Of a stretch of DNA of 64,000 bases, positions 52,167-60,535 are shown piece after piece. This stretch comes from JBKEDC01 sp047972995. Its GTDB lineage: Bacteria > Bacteroidota > Bacteroidia > Bacteroidales > Prolixibacteraceae. The DNA lies in assembly GCA_047972995.1 (NCBI GenBank), contig JBKEBD010000013.1:1-64000 (forward strand), written 5' to 3'. The notes under the pieces are model-generated. The model worked only from the letters and a program-made list of their open reading frames with translations, was not told the DNA's origin and did no database searches. Position numbers and translations under genes: made by a program. Numbering within the stretch: the first letter of the stretch is position 1; each line of letters starts with the position of its first letter.

Positions 52167-52916
52167 CTAATCTCTGTTATTGTGTTTGCAAAGCACGGTG
52201 TGGGGAATATCGCCATGCGAAACAATTTGCAAGGGGCAATTGTAGCCTGCCAATTGCTCGGAACTAATCACATTACTTTGGTGATAATGCAAATCTTTGT
52301 TCACACACGCAATAGTTTTCACATAGCTTGAAATAGTGCCAATGTCATGAGAAATCAGCACAATAGCCATATGCTGATTTAGCTCGCGAAGCTTCTCGTA
52401 GAGACTCGCTTCAAACTGACTGTCAACATAAGTGTCGGGTTCATCGAGAATGAGCAGTTGGGGGGCATTCATGAGCGCCCGACATAGAAACACTCGCTGC
52501 ATTTGTCCACCCGATAGTTCGCCAATCGCTTTATGCTTTAGGTGTAGCGCATCAACCTCGGCAAGCAAGCTTTCGGCACGTGCAATGCTTTTCTGCTGCT
52601 TTTTGCCAAAACGATTGAGCACCCCACGGGCTTGCCCCGAGCGCACCACATCGAGCACCGTAATCGGAAATTGTTTGTCAACTTGGTTCACCTGAGGTAA
52701 ATAGCCCACCCGTTTTTTGCTTAGGTGAAATAGCACTTGACCTTCGCTAGGCTTCACCAACCCCAAGATGGCTTTTATAAGGCTCGTCTTTCCGCCACCA
52801 TTTGGACCAATAATTCCGATGAAATCATGTGCATTGATGGTAAGATTGGCGTGCTGAAGAGCCACAGTATCATCATATCGAACGGTCAGGTTTTTAATCT
52901 CTATGAGTTTTTCCAT
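52167..52916 (-). CDS. znuC: Metal ABC transporter ATP-binding protein (ZnuC-like)
   Basis: A 249-residue ATPase. Walker A is GIIGPNGGGKTSLIKAILG (about residues 34-52), the signature is LSGGQMQRVFLCRAL (about 134-148) and Walker B is LLILDEPDTYVD (about 154-165). The switch His is in ISHDIG (about 188-193). The GPNGGGKT form of the P-loop is characteristic of metal (ZnuC/MntB-like) importers. It is followed by a short C-terminal part with cysteines and histidines (PLQIVSHGDIPHTVLCKHN). Confidence 0.93.
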   Translation of the reverse strand: MEKLIEIKNLTVRYDDTVALQHANLTINAHDFIGIIGPNGGGKTSLIKAILGLVKPSEGQVLFHLSKKRVGYLPQVNQVDKQFPITVLDVVRSGQARGVLNRFGKKQQKSIARAESLLAEVDALHLKHKAIGELSGGQMQRVFLCRALMNAPQLLILDEPDTYVDSQFEASLYEKLRELNQHMAIVLISHDIGTISSYVKTIACVNKDLHYHQSNVISSEQLAGYNCPLQIVSHGDIPHTVLCKHNNRD

Positions 52917-52920
52917 GCGT

Positions 52921-53778
52921 CTAGTTCTTTTGAGCGATGGTTCTTGCTATTTGGCGTATTTCGTCGCACCAGTTTTCACCGAGAGGATTAATTTCCACCA
53001 GTTTGCCATTAATTTCTTTGGCAAGTTGCGCTGCGGTGGTTTTGCTAAATTCCTTTTGAATGAGAATGCGAGTTAATTCCAAACTGCGCGCTTGCTGCAT
53101 AAAAGATTGCAGATATTTGGGCGAAGGTTCTTTGCCTTCAATTTCAATAGGCACTTGATTTAACCCATAGTCGCGCGCTAAATAGCTCAACGAAGGATGG
53201 AAAATAAGGAAACTTTTGGTGGTGCTAGCATCAAAAATAGCTTGAATTTCAGCATCAAGAGCTTCAATTTTACGCACCAATTGCTGATAGTTTGCCGTTA
53301 GCTGCTTCTCTTGTTGGGGCAGCAGTTGGCATAATGCACGATAGGTTTCATGGGCAATCTTCAACCCTTCTTTGGGGCTTGACCAAATGTGAGGATCTAC
53401 ACCATGCAAATGTTGATGGTCGCCATGCACACGCACCTCTTCGGCAATAAAATCGGCTTGCGCCGAAGTGTCGAAGAACTGCAAATCAGGATTACTTGTA
53501 AGAATTTTTTGTTTCCACCCCTGCTCAAAATCGATTTTCCCAATGCCAAACCAAGCCGAAGCTTTGGCAAGAGCCGCCATTTGTGCAGGACGAAGCTCGT
53601 AAAGCTCTGGGCTAGCACCCGGTTCTACCAACACAAGCACGTCAACTAAAGTGTCGGCAATGCTTTTCACAAAATATTGTTGAGGTACAATGCTCACCGC
53701 CACCAATGGCTTTTTATTTTGCGTTGTTTGGGAGCAGGCCGAAAGCGCAATGAGTAATATAAATAATATTCGTTTCAT
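52921..53778 (-). CDS. znuA: Metal ABC transporter substrate-binding lipoprotein (ZnuA-like)
   Basis: A protein of about 285 residues with lipoprotein signal MKRILFILLIALSAC (lipobox LSAC). It belongs to the cluster A-I (ZnuA/TroA) binding proteins: KPLVAVSIVPQQYFVKSIA (about residues 23-41), GASPELYELRPAQMAALAKASAWFGIG (about 53-79), a His-rich loop VHGDHQHLHGVDPHIWSSPKEG (about 113-134), and IFHPSLSYLARDYGL. The His loop fits zinc. The frame opens upstream at 53841, but ATG 53778 gives the lipobox. It is the first gene of znuACB. Confidence 0.92.
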   Translation of the reverse strand: MKRILFILLIALSACSQTTQNKKPLVAVSIVPQQYFVKSIADTLVDVLVLVEPGASPELYELRPAQMAALAKASAWFGIGKIDFEQGWKQKILTSNPDLQFFDTSAQADFIAEEVRVHGDHQHLHGVDPHIWSSPKEGLKIAHETYRALCQLLPQQEKQLTANYQQLVRKIEALDAEIQAIFDASTTKSFLIFHPSLSYLARDYGLNQVPIEIEGKEPSPKYLQSFMQQARSLELTRILIQKEFSKTTAAQLAKEINGKLVEINPLGENWCDEIRQIARTIAQKN

Positions 53779-53823
53779 CTGTTTAAAATTTTGTTCTTCC
53801 AATTCCTTAAGAAGGAGTGAGCT

Positions 53824-53888
53824 GAAAATGGTAACATTCATTTTTCAAGGGAAGCAAATATATAAAAAAACTACAATGAGATAACAAA
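53824..53888 (-). promoter_or_regulatory. Promoter and candidate Zur-like operator of znuACB
   Basis: On the minus strand TTTG (53888-53885) and TATATTTG (53862-53855) form a promoter with 22-base spacing. Immediately downstream, around the expected start site, GAAAATG (53824-53830) and CATTTTTC (53839-53846) form an AT-rich inverted repeat with an eight-base centre, a plausible repressor site. Its identity as a Zur box is inferred only from position and the zinc-uptake genes it controls. Confidence 0.45.
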
Positions 53889-53915
53889 TAACTTGCCCGA
53901 TGATCTTAAAGCAGG

Positions 53916-54176
53916 CTAGTCTTTCTTTTTGGAAACTGAAGGAGATTCTTTTTTCGGAGGCACAGGATCATGCCCGTGACCACCCCACGGATTGCAGCTC
54001 AAGATGCGCTTCGTGGCAAGCCACAAACCCACTAACGGACCATGCACTTTCAGCGCATCCATAGCATATTGCGAGCACGTGGGCGTGTATCGGCACACTG
54101 GCGGAAATAAAGGAGATATGGCAGCCCGATAAAATTTAATGGGTAGCAAGAGTAACCAAACTAAAACTTGATTCAT
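53916..54176 (-). CDS. yidD: Membrane protein insertion efficiency factor YidD
   Basis: An 86-residue membrane-associated protein that assists YidC-dependent insertion. The family motif is LLLLPIKFYRAAISPLFPP (about residues 7-25), then CRYTPTCSQYAMDALKVHG (about 28-46) with the conserved cysteines, and RILSCNPWGGHGHDPVP (about 57-73). The C-terminal tail is basic. It follows the LD-carboxypeptidase gene with a 12-base gap on the same strand. Confidence 0.95.
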   Translation of the reverse strand: MNQVLVWLLLLPIKFYRAAISPLFPPVCRYTPTCSQYAMDALKVHGPLVGLWLATKRILSCNPWGGHGHDPVPPKKESPSVSKKKD

Positions 54177-54188
54177 GGTAAAGAAGAT

Positions 54189-55169
54189 TTAAGGTTTGGG
54201 AGTTAGCATGACCTTTCCCTCCTCTTCTGCTAAGGCATATTTTTCACCAAACACAATTGGGTAATTATTGTCGTCATGCCCAGCAGGAAAGCCAAAATAC
54301 ACGGGGAAATCATAATCTTCCACCGCATTACGAATAATTTCTTCCACCGATTGACGCATATTTCCCGTGTCTTTCATTTCGATAAATTCGCCAACAAGCA
54401 AAGCTTTTATATGCTTCAACTTCCCCGATTGCCTCAAAGCATACATCATGCGATCGAGGTGATAAAGTTGCTCGCCCAAATCCTCAATGAAAAGAATCTT
54501 ACCGTCGCTATTCAGCATACTGCTATCGCCAAGCAAACTATATATAATAGATAAATTTCCGCCAATGATTTCCCCTTTAGCATCGCCCGAGCGGTTGAGC
54601 AAGTGGGCGTTGAAGGTGTAAGAAGGAATTTCGCCTTGCAATAGTTGAAGAAGATATTCAAAGCTTTCGCTGGCTTTGCCATCTACCAACGACGAAGCAA
54701 TCATCGGACCATGTATGCTCATGAACCCTTGCTTCTGAAACTCTTCATGAAGCACCGTAATGTCGGAAAATCCCACAAGCCATTTAGGATGCTTTTTAAA
54801 TTTACTGAAATCAAGTTGGTTGATTAAATGTATCGAGCCATAGCCACCACGCACGCACACGATAGCTTTGCATGACGGGTCGTCCATGGCTTCCTGTAAA
54901 TCGTTTAAGCGATTGCTATCGCTTCCTGCAAAACGATTGTTCACATCATAAACATGACTGCCCACCACAAGATGAAATCCCCGACTTTCCCACAGTGCCA
55001 ATCCTGCTTTGGTTTTAGCGGTGTCCACCACACCTGCAGGAGCAATAACCCGAATAGTGTCGCCGGGTTGAAGAAAATCAGGTTGAATCATAGGTCGAGC
55101 TTGACAAGCTGAAAACATCAATAGATGTGTACAGCATAAAGATAATACGTAAAATAAAAATTTCAACAT
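54189..55169 (-). CDS. LD-carboxypeptidase (peptidase S66) lipoprotein
   Basis: A 326-residue peptidase that cleaves L,D bonds of murein peptides. The N-terminus has a hydrophobic signal ending in LMFSAC, so it is probably a lipoprotein, unlike the cytoplasmic LdcA. The S66 motifs are LQPGDTIRVIAPAGVVD (about residues 34-50) and CVRGGYGSIHLI (about 108-119) with the catalytic Ser. IIGGNLSIIYSLLG and FIEDLGEQLYHLDRM (about 224-238) carry the Glu, and FGFPAGHDDNNYPI (about 295-308) the His. A periplasmic location would suit murein recycling or remodelling. Confidence 0.92.
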   Translation of the reverse strand: MLKFLFYVLSLCCTHLLMFSACQARPMIQPDFLQPGDTIRVIAPAGVVDTAKTKAGLALWESRGFHLVVGSHVYDVNNRFAGSDSNRLNDLQEAMDDPSCKAIVCVRGGYGSIHLINQLDFSKFKKHPKWLVGFSDITVLHEEFQKQGFMSIHGPMIASSLVDGKASESFEYLLQLLQGEIPSYTFNAHLLNRSGDAKGEIIGGNLSIIYSLLGDSSMLNSDGKILFIEDLGEQLYHLDRMMYALRQSGKLKHIKALLVGEFIEMKDTGNMRQSVEEIIRNAVEDYDFPVYFGFPAGHDDNNYPIVFGEKYALAEEEGKVMLTPKP

Positions 55170-55251
55170 CGCAAACTGAAGTTAGGATGCAAAGATAAAC
55201 AATTCCAAATTACCTTGATGAAGTTAAAGCTAATAGTGATAACTCCACTGG

Positions 55252-55294
55252 AAAAGCAAAAAGACAAGAATCAGTATCTTGTCTTTTTGCTTTT
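55252..55294 (-). terminator. Terminator of the triple-GH43 gene
   Basis: AAAAGCAAAAAGACAAGA (55252-55269) and TCTTGTCTTTTTGCTTTT (55277-55294) form a perfect 18-pair stem with a seven-base loop, ending in TTTT on the minus strand, 11 bases after the stop codon. Confidence 0.9.
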
Positions 55295-55304
55295 GAATCA
55301 TAAC

Positions 55305-58166
55305 CTATAGGGTAGGATAAACCTCTTTTATCGTGCCATCTTCATTAAATTCGAGCTTGTCGATACACACTTCACGATGATACCCCCCTGAACGTCCCAT
55401 CTTCACCGAGTTGGGGCGACGGAAACGATGATAGACAATGCGCCATTCATCGGCTGTGCCATTTACTTTAATGACTGAGTGATGACCAGCACCAAAGATA
55501 CCATCTTCCAATCGTTTTTGAATTACAATGTTGTGTCGAGGTATCGTCAGTGTGCCCGTGGGCGAGTCGCTGTAAGCATAGCGCACTTTATAGTTTTCGC
55601 TGCGCGTGTCGTCTTCCGACCATAGAAAATAGTATTTACCATCTCGATAAAACACGTCTAATCCTTCGCGGTAAGTGCCATCGGGTCGCATATCGCGCTG
55701 TAAGCTTGAGCGGTCGAAGGAAATCATGTCGTCATTCAGTTCTACACAACCCACAAAACCATTTCCCCAATAGAGATAATATTTATCCGACACAGGGTCG
55801 TGAAAAACATCGGGGTCAATCACAGCACCACGATTCACTCCATCGGGTTTAAAGTCGATAAGTGCTTTGCCTAGAGGGTCTTTAAATGGACCCGCAGGGC
55901 TATCGCTTACAGCCACACCAATATTGCCATCGGCAGTGAAATAGTAGAAATATTTATACTTACCGTTGATTTTTCGCTCAATGGCTGTTGGTGCCCACGG
56001 ACGCTCATCAGCCCACGAAACATCGCGTGGCAAGTCGAGAATCACCCCCTCGTTTGTCCAGTTCTTCAAGTCGGTTGAAGAGAATGTTTCGAAATAAGTG
56101 CCACGCCAATTGTAGAAACCATCGGATGTGGGGTAGATGTAGTATTTCTGTTCTTTTTCAGAAAAAATAATCTCGGGATCGGCATAATAGCCCTGAATCA
56201 CAGGATTATTTACATTGTCGTAAGGCTGATAGTCGAGGTCTGCACCCTCGGTACTCATTTGAATGCGTTCGATTTGTCCGTTCTTTTTGTGGTGCAAAAA
56301 CTCCGAACACACCGAGCGACTATAGCTCGACCCGCCATTTTGCAAAGCGCCTGTGTGGTAGATGAAATACCAATCGCCTTTGAAATTCACAATCGATTGG
56401 TGATTGGTGTTGGAGTTGCCGGCCACCTCATTGAGCAAACCTCCATATTCCCAAGGTCCTTCCAGGCTTTTCGATGTGGCATAGACAATCGTTTCAGGGA
56501 AACCACTGGCATAAGTGAGGTAATAAATATCGCCATTCTTGTGGATCCATGGGGCTTCGGTGAGATTGGGCACACCGCTCTCATCGGTCAATTTAATTTG
56601 CTTGATTTCGCTATCTAACTCAATCATGTTGTCTTTCAATTTGGCATAGTAGCACTCGCGATTTCCCCAGAAAATCCAAGGCGTACCATCATCGTCGGTG
56701 AAAATGGCAGGGTCGATGCAGCACCAACCATGAGTAGAGGCGAAACAATCGGCTTTTGTCACCAATGGTTTCCCCAAAGCATCTTTGAAAGGACCTGTAG
56801 GGTGGTCTGCTACTGCCACGCCAATGCCCGGTTTCTCGGTGCTCACATAAAAATAGAATTTGCCATTTCGCTCTGCCACATGACCAGCATAAGCCTTTCC
56901 GCCAGTGGTTCTTGCCCATTTAAAATCGGCAATGCGAAGTGGCACAGGGTGTTCTGTCCAATTCATCATGTCGGTGGTTGAAAACAAAAGCCAATCATAC
57001 ATGCGATACTTGTTTTGATTGCCCTCATGGTCGTGCCCAGTGTAGAGCCAAAGGGTATCTTGATGCACCATGGCGGCAGGGTCGGCAGTGAAATGATGGC
57101 GAATAATTGGATTGCCATTGTTGTTGAACGTGTAGGTTTCGCCTGCTTGAGGTTGGAGTAACTTGGTAGGCACACCTCCCCATTTGTTGTTTAGTCGGCG
57201 CGCTTCATCTTTCGTGATGCCCACGACTGTGCCATGGCGAGGCATGAAATCTTTGGTGAACGATTCAGAAGTGCTGGTGAAGTTCACCAAATCAGAACTG
57301 CGCTGAAATTCATATCTTCTCGAAGAATATACATCATACATTAAGATGTATTCCTCCTTGTTGTTGATTTTGAATATGCCCGAGCCTTCCACCTTGGTGT
57401 TTCGGTCATCGGCATACTCATCAATGAGTTTGGAATCATCAACATACGGACCTGTTAGTTTCTTGCTAGTGGCTTGCATGATGCCATTTTTCACCACCTT
57501 GCCTTCAGCGTTGGTAATGTGTCCTTTATAGAACAAGTGAAACAAACCATCTTTGCAGATAATATCGGCATCTAGGGCTTCATTCTTGGGGGCAAAAAGC
57601 ACCTTAGGCTCACCCTCTAGCCCAGTGAAATCTTTGTTTGCATAGGTGTAGTAGATGGCAAGCTGACTGCCTTCATCGTGAAACTTCACGCTGAAATAAA
57701 TCATATATTTTTTCTTCTTCGCATCGTAGATGGTCTGTGGAGCCCACACATATTTTACATTGGCGAATGTTTTTGGGAAAAGCGTGGGGAAATCGAGGAT
57801 GGAATGTGTCCAATTGATGAGGTCATTTGATTTCATCAAAACCATGCCGGGGTTAGATCCCCAACCGTTTTTGTGCGTAGCCATGTCGGTTGCCACCATA
57901 TAAAAGCAGCCATCTTCTCCACGTAGAATGTGCGGGTCGCGCACGCCGCCAGTTTGCGAAATGCTTTTCGAGTCGATGACGGGCCGGTTGTTGTTGAGGG
58001 CTGTCCAATGGACAGCATCTTCGCTCACCGCAAAACGAATTGCCTCGGAATCTTTGCCAGAGGCTTCGAAATAGCTAAAGAGATAGCCAGAAAGTTTGTG
58101 GTCTTGAGCGAAGCTTCCTAAGCTGACAGTTAATAAAAAAAGGATTGAGGTCAGTTTTTTTCTCAT
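55305..58166 (-). CDS. Secreted protein with three tandem GH43 glycosidase domains
   Basis: A 953-residue protein with a signal peptide (about 1-21, ending SFAQ). I divide it into three GH43-like five-bladed propellers: about 22-337, 340-650 and 652-953. Each has a candidate catalytic triad. Domain 1 has Asp77 (VRDPHIL), Asp201 (ADIICKDG) and Glu260 (VEGSGIF). Domain 2 has Asp362 (TADPAAM), Asp485 (IDPAIF) and Glu537 (TEAPWIH). Domain 3 has Asp663 (YADPEII), Asp784 (IDPDVF) and Glu834 (REGLDVF). GH43 enzymes release arabinose, xylose or galactose from plant-type or other glycans. No T9SS tail or carbohydrate-binding module is seen. It is an isolated gene, not in a SusCD locus. Confidence 0.88.
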   Translation of the reverse strand: MRKKLTSILFLLTVSLGSFAQDHKLSGYLFSYFEASGKDSEAIRFAVSEDAVHWTALNNNRPVIDSKSISQTGGVRDPHILRGEDGCFYMVATDMATHKNGWGSNPGMVLMKSNDLINWTHSILDFPTLFPKTFANVKYVWAPQTIYDAKKKKYMIYFSVKFHDEGSQLAIYYTYANKDFTGLEGEPKVLFAPKNEALDADIICKDGLFHLFYKGHITNAEGKVVKNGIMQATSKKLTGPYVDDSKLIDEYADDRNTKVEGSGIFKINNKEEYILMYDVYSSRRYEFQRSSDLVNFTSTSESFTKDFMPRHGTVVGITKDEARRLNNKWGGVPTKLLQPQAGETYTFNNNGNPIIRHHFTADPAAMVHQDTLWLYTGHDHEGNQNKYRMYDWLLFSTTDMMNWTEHPVPLRIADFKWARTTGGKAYAGHVAERNGKFYFYVSTEKPGIGVAVADHPTGPFKDALGKPLVTKADCFASTHGWCCIDPAIFTDDDGTPWIFWGNRECYYAKLKDNMIELDSEIKQIKLTDESGVPNLTEAPWIHKNGDIYYLTYASGFPETIVYATSKSLEGPWEYGGLLNEVAGNSNTNHQSIVNFKGDWYFIYHTGALQNGGSSYSRSVCSEFLHHKKNGQIERIQMSTEGADLDYQPYDNVNNPVIQGYYADPEIIFSEKEQKYYIYPTSDGFYNWRGTYFETFSSTDLKNWTNEGVILDLPRDVSWADERPWAPTAIERKINGKYKYFYYFTADGNIGVAVSDSPAGPFKDPLGKALIDFKPDGVNRGAVIDPDVFHDPVSDKYYLYWGNGFVGCVELNDDMISFDRSSLQRDMRPDGTYREGLDVFYRDGKYYFLWSEDDTRSENYKVRYAYSDSPTGTLTIPRHNIVIQKRLEDGIFGAGHHSVIKVNGTADEWRIVYHRFRRPNSVKMGRSGGYHREVCIDKLEFNEDGTIKEVYPTL

Positions 58167-58324
58167 GGTTTAAACTTTTAAGAGGTCGAGTATTAAAATA
58201 CCCGATTTATTTTGTTCTAATTTCAAGTCGCAAGATAATAATAGCCCCTTTGTTAAATAGGGTAAAATCGTACAAAGCATGGAAAATTTCACTCTGTTTT
58301 GTTCTTTTATGCAGTTTGGGGAAT

Positions 58325-58363
58325 AAAAAACGGAACATCCGCACATTGGATGTTCCGTTTTTT
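58325..58363 (-). terminator. Terminator of asd
   Basis: AAAAAACGGAACATCC (58325-58340) pairs with GGATGTTCCGTTTTTT (58348-58363) around a seven-base loop. On the minus strand a T-run follows. It lies about 55 bases after the asd stop codon. Confidence 0.9.
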
Positions 58364-58418
58364 ATGAACCTGAATTTAACACGAAGCTTTCAACAGGTTA
58401 TTTTGATGCTTGATTAGA

Positions 58419-59441
58419 CTAGAGCTTTGCTTTCACACTTTCGTCGTTTGCAACAAGCCATTCTGCAATTTGCACTGCATTGAGCGCAGCACCTTTTTTA
58501 ATTTGGTCGCCTACACACCAGAATGTTAATCCGTTGGGGTTAGTCAAATCTTTACGCAAACGTCCTACATATACATCGTCTTTGCCCGCTACGAATAGAG
58601 GCATAGGATATTCTTTATTGGCAGGTTTATCAATCACAGTCAATCCTTCAAAACCATCGAAAGCTTCGCGCACTTGCTCAATAGAAAGCGCACTTTCTGT
58701 TTCTAGCCAAATAGCTTCAGAGTGAGAGCGAGCCACTGGCACACGCACACAAGTTGCGCTTACTTCGCAGTTGGGACTCAAAATCTTTTTGGTTTCCCAG
58801 TTCATTTTCATTTCCTCTTTAGTGTAGTCATTATCGAGGAATACATCGATGTGAGGAATAACATTCATTGCCAATTGATAGGCAAATTTTTCAACTTTCA
58901 CATCGCTACCTTTAGCCACAGATTTGGTTTGTTCTTCTAGCTCAGTCATGCCTTGAGCACCAGCACCACTAGCAGCCTGATAAGTGGCTACTTGCACTTT
59001 GGTAATAGGCGATAAATCGTGAATAGGCTTCAGCGCTACCATCATTTGAATGGTTGAACAGTTTGGATTGGCAATAATGTTGCGAGGACGAGTTAATGCG
59101 TCGGTTGGGTTTACCTCAGGAACAACCAAAGGTACATCGTTGTCGTAGCGGAATGCACTAGAGTTATCAATCATGATAGCGCCATGCTTGGTGATAGTTT
59201 CAGCGAAGTTCTTTGAAATGTCGCCACCGGCAGAGGTCAGCGCAATGTCAATATCTTTGAAGTCATCGTTGTGCTTCAATTCTTTCACCACGAGTTTTTG
59301 ACCTTTAAATTCATACACACTTCCTGCACTTCGTGCTGAACCAAACAAGACGAGTTCGGTGAGCGGGAAATTGCGCTCAGCCAAGACCTTTAAGAACTCT
59401 TGCCCTACAGCCCCACTAGCACCTACAATTGCAACTTTCAT
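58419..59441 (-). CDS. asd: Aspartate-semialdehyde dehydrogenase
   Basis: A 340-residue enzyme that reduces aspartyl phosphate to the semialdehyde for lysine/DAP, threonine and methionine synthesis. It has the NADP-binding start KVAIVGASGAVGQEFLKVL (about residues 2-20). PRNIIANPNCSTIQMMVAL (about 118-136) contains the catalytic Cys, and QAASGAGAQGMTELEEQT (about 154-171) follows. VRVPVARSHSEAIWLE (about 230-245) contains the catalytic His. The frame also opens at a TTG (59447), but ATG 59441 is the normal N-terminus. Confidence 0.96.
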   Translation of the reverse strand: MKVAIVGASGAVGQEFLKVLAERNFPLTELVLFGSARSAGSVYEFKGQKLVVKELKHNDDFKDIDIALTSAGGDISKNFAETITKHGAIMIDNSSAFRYDNDVPLVVPEVNPTDALTRPRNIIANPNCSTIQMMVALKPIHDLSPITKVQVATYQAASGAGAQGMTELEEQTKSVAKGSDVKVEKFAYQLAMNVIPHIDVFLDNDYTKEEMKMNWETKKILSPNCEVSATCVRVPVARSHSEAIWLETESALSIEQVREAFDGFEGLTVIDKPANKEYPMPLFVAGKDDVYVGRLRKDLTNPNGLTFWCVGDQIKKGAALNAVQIAEWLVANDESVKAKL

Positions 59442-59543
59442 ATTCAAATAATTTTTTTGTGCCTTTTATAGCTTAGTTAATTCTGGATTTCTGTAAATTA
59501 GGACAAAATTAATTGATTACTTTCAATTACATAACGATTACTG

Positions 59544-60492
59544 ATGAATATGATGTTTTTTCTGTGTTTTTTTAGCATTATCCTCATGAATATAGCTAGA
59601 GTAGATGCACAACATTTGCCCAACTATAATAATAAGACTGACTTAACCGAGGTGAGTTCTTTACCTCAGTCTCGAGAATTGCTTATTAATGAGTTGTTGT
59701 TTAATCCTTATCCGTCTGCGCCCAATTTTATTGAGTTAATCAACGTTTCTGATCGGGAGTTAAATATGAAGAATGTGTTGGTTGGCACCCGAAAGCCCGA
59801 TGGAAGTCTATGGCAAGTACTGCCCATTGCAAAGCAAAACGTATTTTTAGAGCCTAATGGCATTATTGTGTTGTGTGAGAATCCCGATACGCTTGCGTGC
59901 ATTTATTTCCAATCATGTGTGCATAATTTTTGGTTGTTCGATACGCCCCGCATGAATAATGATGAAGGTTGTGTGGTGGTAATGAATGCTGACTCTGTAA
60001 TTCTAGATGAGCTAACTTACACCGAATCGACACACCATTTCTTGTTTAAAGATTTGAACGGGGTATCACTCGAACGAATCTCGGTAGATTTGCCAACGCA
60101 AGATAAACAGAACTGGGCATCGGCAACTTCCAATGTGGGCTTTGCTACTCCCGGTTGTGCAAATTCAGCATCGCAGTTAAGGGACGAGTCTTTGCCAGAA
60201 CTGACTTTCTCCACCGCAATGGTTTCACCCAACGGCGATGGTTATCAGGATGCACTGACGATAAGCTTGAATTCTTCGTCGGATTGGATTGTTACCATGC
60301 GTGTGTTTGCATCGTCGGGGCAATTGGTTGATGTAGAATCAAACGTTATCTCCCCAAGCTTCGTTCGAATGGGACGGTCGTTTCAGTCATGGAGCTTCTC
60401 TTCCCACAGGGATGTATGTGCTTTATTTGGAGTTGTGGAATGAATCGGCAGATCACAAACTATATAAGAAGGCAATTGCTGTGGCGAATTAA
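59544..60492 (+). pseudogene. Lamin-tail-domain surface protein with a frameshift near the C-terminus
   Basis: The intact part encodes about 270 residues. A signal peptide (about 1-23, ending VDAQ) is followed by a lamin tail domain (about 45-200) with LLINELLFNPYPSAPNFIELIN, NVLVGTRKPDG and WASATSNVGFATPGCAN. Then comes a FlgD-like region with STAMVSPNGDGYQDALTIS and VTMRVFASSGQLVD. In frame, translation ends at 60443 with an unrelated tail. Moving by one base near 60362 gives FEWDGRFSHGASLPTGMYVL, the expected end of such domains, continuing to a stop at 60490-60492. A one-base insertion in this strain, a sequencing error or a true pseudogene could explain it. Confidence 0.75.
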
Positions 60493-60535
60493 TTTGTGGT
60501 TCGTTATGTAAAGTGTCTTTTTTGGGTGCTGTCGA

